Assembly: GCF_007858285.1 (NCBI RefSeq) | Contig: NZ_VFIL01000006.1 | Coordinates: 124,001-188,000 of the forward strand | DNA from: Pseudomonas brenneri | GTDB lineage: Bacteria > Pseudomonadota > Gammaproteobacteria > Pseudomonadales > Pseudomonadaceae | Reading direction: 5' to 3' | Length of the DNA stretch: 64,000 nt | Notes under the pieces: generated by a model | What the model saw: only the letters and a program-made list of their open reading frames with translations | What the model was told of the DNA's origin: nothing | Database searches by the model: none | Translations under genes and position numbers: made by a program | Shown: one piece after another, positions 1 through 6,303 of the stretch | Position numbering within the stretch: the first letter of the stretch is position 1 | Layout of the letters: each line of letters opens with the position of its first letter

Positions 1-1171
1 CCCATCGGCCGTCGACGTCCTAAAGGCCGCCGGGTACACCAGCATTGAGTACATCACCAGTTCTCTGCCGGAATCCCAGCTCAAGGAAAAGATCGCCGAC
101 GCGCACTTTATCGGCATTCGCTCCCGCACCCAGCTGACCGAAGAGATCTTCGACCACGCCAAGAAGCTGGTGGCTGTCGGCTGTTTCTGCATCGGCACCA
201 ACCAGGTGGACCTCAATGCAGCGCGCGAGCGCGGTATCGCAGTGTTCAACGCCCCGTACTCCAACACCCGTTCCGTGGCGGAGCTGGTATTGGCCGAGGC
301 CATCCTGTTGCTGCGCGGCATCCCCGAGAAGAACGCTTCCTGCCACCGTGGCGGCTGGATCAAGAGCGCGGCCAACTCCTTCGAAATCCGCGGCAAGAAG
401 CTGGGTATCGTTGGTTACGGTTCGATCGGCACGCAATTGTCGGTACTGGCCGAAGGCCTGGGGATGCAGGTGTTCTTCTATGACACCCTGACCAAGCTGC
501 CGCTGGGCAACGCCACCCAGGTGTCGAGCCTGACCGAGCTGCTGGGCATGTCCGATATCGTGACCCTGCACGTTCCGGAAACCGCTGAGACCCAGTGGAT
601 GATCGGCGAGAAGGAAATCCGCGCCATCAAGAAAGGCGGGATCCTGATCAACGCCGCACGCGGCACCGTGGTCGAACTGGATGCCCTGGCCGACGCGATC
701 AAGGACAAGCACCTGATCGGCGCCGCCATCGACGTGTTCCCGGTGGAGCCACGCTCCAACGATGACATCTTCGAAAGCCCGCTGCGTGGCCTGGACAACG
801 TGATCCTGACCCCGCACATCGGCGGCTCCACCGCTGAAGCCCAGGCCAACATCGGCCTGGAAGTGGCGGAAAAGCTGGTCAAGTACAGCGACAACGGTAC
901 GTCGGTGTCCTCGGTCAACTTCCCGGAGGTAGCCCTGCCGGCTCACCCTGGCAAGCACCGTCTGCTGCACATCCACCAGAACATCCCGGGTGTGATGATG
1001 GAGATCAACAAGGTATTCGCGGAAAACGGCATCAACATTTCCGGTCAATTCCTGCAGACCAACGAGAAGGTTGGCTACGTGGTGATCGACGTCGACGCCG
1101 AGTACTCGGACCTGGCGCAAGAGAAGCTGCAGCACATCAGCGGTACTATCCGTAGCCGCGTGTTGTTCTAA
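1..1171 (+). CDS. serA: D-3-phosphoglycerate dehydrogenase, 5' end missing
   Basis: Oxidises 3-phosphoglycerate to 3-phosphohydroxypyruvate with NAD, the first step of serine synthesis in the cytosol. The reading frame runs in from the left edge (codons start at base 2), so about 20 N-terminal residues are outside the window; 389 residues remain of the usual ~410. Visible signatures are the NAD-binding GIVGYGSIG stretch, the catalytic Arg in NAARGTVVELD, the Glu in PVEPRSND, the His in LTPHIGGST, and a C-terminal ACT domain (IPGVMMEINKVFAENGINISG) that in this family binds serine for feedback control. A strong hairpin terminator follows directly. The assignment is secure. Confidence 0.97.
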   Translation, partial: PSAVDVLKAAGYTSIEYITSSLPESQLKEKIADAHFIGIRSRTQLTEEIFDHAKKLVAVGCFCIGTNQVDLNAARERGIAVFNAPYSNTRSVAELVLAEAILLLRGIPEKNASCHRGGWIKSAANSFEIRGKKLGIVGYGSIGTQLSVLAEGLGMQVFFYDTLTKLPLGNATQVSSLTELLGMSDIVTLHVPETAETQWMIGEKEIRAIKKGGILINAARGTVVELDALADAIKDKHLIGAAIDVFPVEPRSNDDIFESPLRGLDNVILTPHIGGSTAEAQANIGLEVAEKLVKYSDNGTSVSSVNFPEVALPAHPGKHRLLHIHQNIPGVMMEINKVFAENGINISGQFLQTNEKVGYVVIDVDAEYSDLAQEKLQHISGTIRSRVLF

Positions 1172-1194
1172 GGTTTCAGACGCACCACGAAGAA

Positions 1195-1220
1195 GGGAGC
1201 CCTGAGGGCTCCCTTTTTTT
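1195..1220 (+). terminator. Rho-independent terminator of serA
   Basis: GGGAGCCC-TGA-GGGCTCCC hairpin at 1195-1213 followed by seven T residues, 23 bases after the serA stop codon. It separates serA from the convergent DUF4399 gene. Confidence 0.93.
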
Positions 1221-1234
1221 CGTCTGAACAAATC

Positions 1235-1672
1235 TTACTTGACGGTAACGGTGATCACTTTTGAGGCTACAGTAGGTTCAAACTGACGGTGAACGTTATC
1301 GCCCGCCACCAGTTGCAGGGTGTGCTTGCCCGGGGCCAGGGTCAGTTCGGTCTTGGTTTGTGCCTTGCCGAAGTGGATCACGGTATCGGTGGCTGGAATC
1401 GGCTGGCTTGGGTCAGGCAATGCCTTCTGATCAACCAGCAAGTGGTGATGGCCGGCACCTGGGACTTGTTTGTCGATAGGCTCAAGGTCCATGCCCTTGA
1501 TGCCAAACTCAACGGTGAAGGTCTTGTCGACGGTAGCGCCATCCTTAGGCGAGACAATAAACACCTCAGCCCCCTTGGGCGCAGGTGTACGTGGGATATC
1601 GGCGGCTGACGCCAGCATGGAAGCTCCCAGCAAAAGACTGGCCAGGGTTGCACGAGACAAAATGGCTTTCAT
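1235..1672 (-). CDS. DUF4399 domain periplasmic protein
   Basis: A 145-residue secreted protein. It begins with a clear signal peptide (MKAILSRATLASLLLGASMLASA) and continues with an all-beta domain typical of DUF4399, including the VSPKDGATV start, the histidine cluster GAGHHHLLVD, and the closing HTLQLVAGDNVH strand. The frame is open further upstream to 1930, but the ATG at 1672 has a GGAG ribosome site eight bases ahead and precedes the signal peptide, so I start there. The His-rich segment suggests metal or cofactor contact, but the function is not known. It converges with serA and diverges from the next gene. Confidence 0.85.
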   Translation of the reverse strand: MKAILSRATLASLLLGASMLASAADIPRTPAPKGAEVFIVSPKDGATVDKTFTVEFGIKGMDLEPIDKQVPGAGHHHLLVDQKALPDPSQPIPATDTVIHFGKAQTKTELTLAPGKHTLQLVAGDNVHRQFEPTVASKVITVTVK

Positions 1673-1806
1673 TAACTTCTCCAGTTTTTCTGTGAAATCT
1701 GTAGGGTTATGACAACTTAGTGACGAAACGTTGTCCAAGGCACTCGACACCATAGCAAAGCGAGCCTGAACCGCGTCTCGCACCTTCGAATTCTTTAGGA
1801 GTGACC

Positions 1807-2430
1807 ATGCGCTTTTTGCCTGGCCTGTTACTTTTGCTGCCTCTTCTGAGCCCCTTGGCTCACGCCGAACTGTTCGACGACGTGTTTGACCGTGGGGAAC
1901 TGCGCATTGCCCTCGAAGCCGATACGCCACCCTTCAACTTCAAGGAAGGCGACAAACTCACCGGTTTTGAAGTGGAGCTGGGTGAGTTGCTGGCGCGGGA
2001 AATGGACGTACGTGCCTCCTTTATCACCACCGACGACAGCGACTTGCTGCCCGGTGTAGAGAGCGGCAAGTACGACGTGGCGATTAACCATATCGCTGTG
2101 ACTGCGCAACTGCAGGATCGTTTCGATTTCAGCGTGCCGTATAGCTATGCCAATGCCCAGATGCTTGCGAAAAAGCAACAAAAGCGTCTGCTGGGCAACC
2201 TCGACACCCTCACCAGCAGCCAATTTGCCGCCAAGCCCACCGAGGGTGTGGACCTGCGCAACCGTGTCGATGCCAAGGCCACGTTGACCCTGGCCATCCC
2301 GTTCCATAAGGGCAACCCGGCGTTCAAGTCGAGCCTGGACAAGGCGCTGGAGCGCATCAAGGCCGATGGACGGCTGGCGGCGCTGTCACAAAAGTGGCTG
2401 GAGGCCGACACCAGCAAACCCACCAAATAG
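1807..2430 (+). CDS. Short periplasmic amino-acid-type substrate-binding protein
   Basis: A 207-residue protein of the SBP_bac_3 (family 3) fold. It has a signal peptide (MRFLPGLLLLLPLLSPLAHA), then FDRGELRIALEADTPPFNFKEGDKLTGFEVELGELLA, the classic first-lobe ligand-binding pattern, and a normal C-terminal ALERIKADGRLAALSQKWL helix. Between the first-lobe exit (FDFSVPYSYANAQML) and the C-terminal helix there are only about 60 residues, far fewer than in complete family-3 proteins (~250 residues). The second lobe therefore looks shortened. ATG 1807 is chosen over GTG 1801 because AGGAG lies five bases ahead of it. No permease or ATPase gene is adjacent. Confidence 0.8.
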   Translation: MRFLPGLLLLLPLLSPLAHAELFDDVFDRGELRIALEADTPPFNFKEGDKLTGFEVELGELLAREMDVRASFITTDDSDLLPGVESGKYDVAINHIAVTAQLQDRFDFSVPYSYANAQMLAKKQQKRLLGNLDTLTSSQFAAKPTEGVDLRNRVDAKATLTLAIPFHKGNPAFKSSLDKALERIKADGRLAALSQKWLEADTSKPTK

Positions 2431-2444
2431 GCTTGTGAGTGGGC

Positions 2445-2478
2445 TTTTGTGGGAGCGGGCTTGCTCGCTCCCACAAAA
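2445..2478. repeat. Single REP hairpin
   Basis: Perfect 13-bp arms TTTTGTGGGAGCG / CGCTCCCACAAAA around an eight-base loop. It lies between the convergent ends of the short binding protein and the DUF523 gene. It belongs to the GTGGGAGCGGGCTTGCTCGC REP family repeated throughout the window and could also act as a terminator in both directions. Confidence 0.88.
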
Positions 2479-2498
2479 AGCCTGGTCCTAGATTGGAT

Positions 2499-2993
2499 TT
2501 AGGTGGGGTTTGGGAGCTGGTCCAGGGCTACCACCGCCTCGGCCAACTCCAACTCGCTGAACACCTGCACCCCATGGCGCTTGAGCAACGCTGCCGTCAC
2601 CCCTTCGCCCGTGACTTTCACCCCACTGAACGTGCCGTCATAAGTCAGCAGATTGCCGCATGAGGGGCTGTTGGCCTTGAGCACGGCGATGCGGATGCCA
2701 TGGCGCTGCACCAGGGCCAGGGCCTGCCGCGCGCCATCGAGAAAGGCTTCGCTGAAGTCCTCGCCATCGGCAGTCAGCACTTGCGCACGACCTTCCCACA
2801 CATCCATCCCCTGCCCGCCCGGAATCTCGGCAGAAGGGCGTGGCGTAGGCAGGCCGCCAGCGACTTCCGGGCACACCGCAACCACCCGGCCTTCGGCCTG
2901 CCAGGCGGCCAGTTGGTCGAACGGCCCGCTGGCCCCGCCGTCATAACGTACGCGATGCCCCAGCAGGCAGCGGCTGACCAGAATCTTTTGCAT
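2499..2993 (-). CDS. DUF523 domain protein
   Basis: A 164-residue protein starting MQKILVSRCLLGHRVRYDGG, the diagnostic N-terminus of DUF523 (usually ~150-160 residues). Conserved cysteines occur in SRCLLG, AVCPEVAGGLPTPR and ANSPSCG, consistent with metal or Fe-S binding, though the biochemical role is not established. ATG 2993 is used; the open frame upstream lies inside the neighbouring hydroxylase gene. It starts two bases after the stop of that gene, so the two are almost certainly co-transcribed. Confidence 0.88.
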   Translation of the reverse strand: MQKILVSRCLLGHRVRYDGGASGPFDQLAAWQAEGRVVAVCPEVAGGLPTPRPSAEIPGGQGMDVWEGRAQVLTADGEDFSEAFLDGARQALALVQRHGIRIAVLKANSPSCGNLLTYDGTFSGVKVTGEGVTAALLKRHGVQVFSELELAEAVVALDQLPNPT

Positions 2994-2995
2994 GC

Positions 2996-3628
2996 TCAAA
3001 ACGGCTCGTTGCCCCGCCGGCGAAACCAGCCGGTCAGGGACAGGCGCTCGCGATGGGCAGGCAGGACTTCGTGGGGTACTTCCCCCGACAGGAACACCAC
3101 CAGGCACCCGCCGGTGGGGTCCACGTCGTGTTCGACGCCATCCTTGAGGTACATGCGTAACTGGCCGCCATGTTCGGGCAGCCAGTCCTGGTTCAGGTAG
3201 ACCACCGCCGAGACCATGCGCCGGTCATCGTCGCGAAAACGGTCGAGGTGCTTGAGGTAGAACGCCCCCGGCGGGTACATCGCGAAGTGGCATTCAAACT
3301 CTTCCAGGCCCAGGAACAGCCCTCGGTTCATTGCCAGTCGCAGGCTGTCCATCAACAGCAGATAGCGATCGCAAATAGGCGCCTGGCCGGGCTCCAGCCA
3401 TTGGATATGGTCGCCACGGATCCCCTCGCGAATCTCCTGGGCCGGCCCGCGTCCGACAGCGGCCGGTGCCAATTCACCTTCAACGGCACGTTTATGGCAC
3501 TCAGCCGCCAGTTCCAGGGTCAGAGCCTCTGGCAGGAAGATGTTCTGCTGCGACCAACCTTTCACGGCCAGGTCGTCGACGATGCGTAGCAGCAGCGGGT
3601 CATCAGGGGATATTTGCATGGCGCGCAT
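2996..3628 (-). CDS. 2-oxoglutarate/Fe(II)-dependent prolyl-hydroxylase-like dioxygenase
   Basis: About 210 residues with a P4Hc-type double-stranded beta-helix domain in the C-terminal half. The iron ligands are visible as HxD in YLKHLDRF and the distal His in GEVPHEVL, with the 2OG-binding Arg in HRERLSLTGWFR. The family hydroxylates protein or small-molecule substrates; the substrate here is unknown. Candidate starts are ATG 3637, 3628 and 3619. None has a strong ribosome site; 3628 has a weak GGAT a few bases ahead. It forms an operon with the DUF523 gene two bases downstream. Confidence 0.82.
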   Translation of the reverse strand: MRAMQISPDDPLLLRIVDDLAVKGWSQQNIFLPEALTLELAAECHKRAVEGELAPAAVGRGPAQEIREGIRGDHIQWLEPGQAPICDRYLLLMDSLRLAMNRGLFLGLEEFECHFAMYPPGAFYLKHLDRFRDDDRRMVSAVVYLNQDWLPEHGGQLRMYLKDGVEHDVDPTGGCLVVFLSGEVPHEVLPAHRERLSLTGWFRRRGNEPF

Positions 3629-3759
3629 AGTATCCATACGCCTGGAAAACCGACAGCGCCGCCGAGCACCTAAATACACTTTAGTCAGGCAACTGATAGG
3701 ACTTCTCGACAAATCCTACGCCCGACACGGACAATAGTGGCCGACTGACAGGAGTCCAT

Positions 3760-4512
3760 ATGCGTCGTTTGTTTTTATCCTTGCTGATGTTCTGCGTGTT
3801 GCCCGCCTGGGCAGACAGCCATGACCAGTTGTACACGGTCGCCGGCTGGCCGCAACAACGTGCGCATTTCAGTGACGCCTTGAGTGCCGCCCAGCAGCGC
3901 TACCGCAACAGCTTGCCGCCGGCGGTGTACCAGGCGCTGGTGGACAACAGCAATAAACGCTTCGCCCCCAAGGCCATGGATCAGCGGGCTGAAGCCCAGT
4001 TGCGCCAGAACCTGGCCGATCCAAAACCCGCGCTGGCGTTTTTCCAGTCGCCTCTGGGGCGCAAGATTGTCGCCGCCGAATTGCTGGCGACCCGCCGTGA
4101 CCAGTTGGCCAAGAATGCCCAGGGCTTGCCACAGATCCAGGCCGACGCCACCCGCAGCCTGATCATCGGCCACTTGGCCCAGGCCCTGCCCGCCCGCGAA
4201 GCCGGGGCCGAGGTCAGCCTGGCGATTGCTGGCGTGGCAGCAGACAGCCTGAGCCAGATGATCCCCGGTCTGTTGGGCGGCGGTCAGGCGCAGAGTATGT
4301 TGAACGGTCAGCGCGAGCGCTTGATGCAGCAGATCGGCAATGACCTGAACAGCACCTTGTTGTATGTGTATCGGGACTTGTCAGACCCGGAGCTGGAAGA
4401 GTTCGCCACGTTTGCCGAGTCACCGCAAGGCAAGGCGTATTACCAAGCGGCGCTGGCAGCGATCCGTGCCGGCCTGGCGGTCGGCCAAAGCACCTCCAGC
4501 CTGGCCCCCTGA
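3760..4512 (+). CDS. DUF2059 domain secreted protein
   Basis: A 250-residue protein with signal peptide MRRLFLSLLMFCVLPAWA and an alpha-helical body. The C-terminal segment (YVYRDLSDPELEEFATFAESPQGKAYYQAALAAI) matches the DUF2059 repeat pattern of helices ending in a SPxGKxYY-like motif. A related helix pair occurs near residues 80-110 (FFQSPLGRKIVAAELLA), so the protein seems to hold two copies of the motif. ATG 3760 is preceded by GGAG with a five-base gap. The function is unknown; a periplasmic location is expected. Confidence 0.83.
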   Translation: MRRLFLSLLMFCVLPAWADSHDQLYTVAGWPQQRAHFSDALSAAQQRYRNSLPPAVYQALVDNSNKRFAPKAMDQRAEAQLRQNLADPKPALAFFQSPLGRKIVAAELLATRRDQLAKNAQGLPQIQADATRSLIIGHLAQALPAREAGAEVSLAIAGVAADSLSQMIPGLLGGGQAQSMLNGQRERLMQQIGNDLNSTLLYVYRDLSDPELEEFATFAESPQGKAYYQAALAAIRAGLAVGQSTSSLAP

Positions 4513-4520
4513 CGCCCCTC

Positions 4521-4628
4521 CCCCTGTAGGAGCGAGCTTGCTCGCGAAAAACTCAAGGACGCCGCGTCTAACCAGGCAGCGCGCGTTATCGTTGACGTTC
4601 TTCGCGAGCAAGCTCGCTCCTACAGGGG
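4521..4628. repeat. REPIN, AGCGAGCTTGCTCGC type
   Basis: Two inverted REP units face each other with a spacer: CCCCTGTAGGAGCGAGCTTG at the left end and its complement at the right end. The interior carries GTTATCGTTGAC, the complement of GTCAACGATAAC found inside two other REPINs of this window (16240-16339 and 36489-36588). It sits between the convergent ends of the DUF2059 and hydrolase genes. Confidence 0.92.
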
Positions 4629-4634
4629 TGAGGG

Positions 4635-5576
4635 TTATTTCAGGTGGTCGGTGAGGAACTTGAAGTATTGCTCGCGGATTTCAGGCAATTCATTTGCCAA
4701 GTGATGCCGCCCACGCGGCAACATCAGGATCTGTGGCTGATCGAACTTGCCGCGCAGCACCTGCAAGTTGTGCTGCCAATCCACGGTCATATCCTCCTCG
4801 CCCTGCACGATCAGTGGCCGTCGTGTGCTGCGTGGCGCAGCTTCGATGCGTTTGATCCAGCGCGCCAACGCGCCCACCCAGGCGGTGGGCAGTTGCCGGG
4901 GCTGCAAGGGGTCAGCTTCGAGGAACGGGCGGAACGCCGGGTCATTGCTGTTATCGCTGAAACGCCGGGCGATGCCTTTGACGAACGGCTTGAGCAGGTA
5001 ATAACTGAGCTGCGACCAGCCCCAGGCCCGCGGCCGCACCAGCGGCGACAACAGGAAAGTCTGGCCTTGCGCCGGGCTGCCTGCGCCATGGTTGAGCAGA
5101 TGATCCACCACAATCGCCCCGCCGGTGCTTTGCCCGAACAGATGCCAGGGCTTGGGCAGTTGCAGCGCGTCGGCCTGTTCGAACAAGCCGCTCACCACCC
5201 GCTGGTACACCGCAAAATCATCGATGCTGGCACGCACGCCGCTGGACAGGCCATGGCCCGGCAAGTCGCAGGCAATCACTACGAAACCCTGGTCCAGGCC
5301 CCACTCCACCACGCTGCGGTACAGTCCCATGTGGTCGTAGAAACCGTGGAACATAAACAGTGTGGCCACCGGTTTCGCCGGCCACCAGACCTGGCTGACC
5401 ACCTCGAACCCATCCACCTCGAAGCGCCCCAGGCGACTGACCGCAGGCTCTTTGCGCGCGGCCAGGTCCAGCCCATAGAAGCGCTGGTAGACCCTGGCTT
5501 CGGCCGAAAGCGGCTGCGCGTCCACCAGGGGCCGCAAGCTTTCGCGCAAATGATCGGGGTCAAAGGTAACGGGCAT
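4635..5576 (-). CDS. Alpha/beta hydrolase, lysophospholipase / monoacylglycerol-lipase type
   Basis: A 313-residue alpha/beta hydrolase of the serine aminopeptidase S33 / Hydrolase_4 group. The oxyanion region reads MFHGFYDHMG, the nucleophile elbow is GQSTGG (Ser150), the acid is in QGEEDMTVDW (Asp262), and the catalytic His is in RGRHHLANE (His291 or His292). There is no signal peptide, so it should act in the cytosol. Members hydrolyse acylglycerols or lysophospholipids; the substrate here is inferred from family only. It is divergent from the DUF6436 gene across a strong dyad. Confidence 0.87.
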   Translation of the reverse strand: MPVTFDPDHLRESLRPLVDAQPLSAEARVYQRFYGLDLAARKEPAVSRLGRFEVDGFEVVSQVWWPAKPVATLFMFHGFYDHMGLYRSVVEWGLDQGFVVIACDLPGHGLSSGVRASIDDFAVYQRVVSGLFEQADALQLPKPWHLFGQSTGGAIVVDHLLNHGAGSPAQGQTFLLSPLVRPRAWGWSQLSYYLLKPFVKGIARRFSDNSNDPAFRPFLEADPLQPRQLPTAWVGALARWIKRIEAAPRSTRRPLIVQGEEDMTVDWQHNLQVLRGKFDQPQILMLPRGRHHLANELPEIREQYFKFLTDHLK

Positions 5577-5602
5577 AAGAACTTCCAGACTAGGGCTTCA
5601 CA

Positions 5603-5647
5603 GCCCTGACAGATGAATATCGAGTCGCGATATTCATCTGTCAGGGC
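5603..5647. promoter_or_regulatory. Perfect 20-bp inverted repeat in a divergent promoter region
   Basis: Left arm 5603-5622 (GCCCTGACAGATGAATATCG) is exactly complementary to the right arm 5628-5647 around a five-base loop AGTCG. It lies between divergent start codons at 5576 and 5687, has no T-tract, and is unrelated to the REP sequences. It may be an operator, a structured leader or a remnant of a small mobile element. Confidence 0.7.
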
Positions 5648-5686
5648 AAGCATGGCAAGCTACGCGACCTTCGAGGATTGCTCTGA

Positions 5687-6262
5687 ATGCGAAAACCCTA
5701 CCGCACCGCCCTGCTCGCCAGCCTGATCATGCTGATCTGCGCCGCCGTTCTGTGGGCCGCGTATGACTGGTTCCAGGGCCGCTACCTGCGGGCATTCAGC
5801 GCACACACGGCGGTGTTTTCCGGCGACCCATTGCGCCTGCCCGACGAGCTCGCAGGCCCCGGCCCGATCCGCCTGGTGCACTTCTGGGACCCGGCCTGCC
5901 CGTGCAATGTCGGCAATCAACAACACCTCAGTGAACTGATCGAGCAATACGCGCCCCTGGGCGTGGAATTCTATGCCCTGCAAAAAGCCGGCAGCCACGG
6001 CCAATTGCCCACCACCCTTGGCGCCATGAAAGTCCTCAATGCCCTGCCCGGCGCCAATCAGGTGCCCGCCAGCCCGGCGGTCGGCATCTGGGATCGCAAC
6101 GGTAAACTGGCGTATTTCGGGCCGTACAGCGAAGGGCTGACCTGTAATTCAAGCAACAGTTTTATCGAACCGATCCTGCAGGCACTCCAGGGCGGGCGCA
6201 CGGTGAACGCGACCCACACCCTGGCGGTTGGCTGCTATTGTTCCTGGCCAGAAGGTTCGTAG
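5687..6262 (+). CDS. DUF6436-type thioredoxin-fold membrane-anchored protein
   Basis: A 191-residue protein with one N-terminal membrane segment (residues ~8-26) and a periplasmic thioredoxin-like domain. RLVHFWDPACPCNVGNQQHL is the redox-site region, with a CPC arrangement in place of the usual CxxC. A second cysteine pair lies near the C-terminus (GCYCSW) and another Cys in GLTCNSSN. The pattern resembles TlpA/DsbE relatives, but the CPC site makes disulfide-reductase activity uncertain. A short gap and the same strand link it to the following acylase gene. Confidence 0.75.
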   Translation: MRKPYRTALLASLIMLICAAVLWAAYDWFQGRYLRAFSAHTAVFSGDPLRLPDELAGPGPIRLVHFWDPACPCNVGNQQHLSELIEQYAPLGVEFYALQKAGSHGQLPTTLGAMKVLNALPGANQVPASPAVGIWDRNGKLAYFGPYSEGLTCNSSNSFIEPILQALQGGRTVNATHTLAVGCYCSWPEGS

Positions 6263-6303
6263 CTCTTCTAAAGTAGCCCCACGTCTAATAATAAGGATTG
6301 TTC

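Noticed and set aside
20..1231. Long minus-strand open frame across serA
   Set aside because: It lies wholly over a well-conserved serA and its translation has no recognisable domain. High-GC codon use produces such antisense frames.
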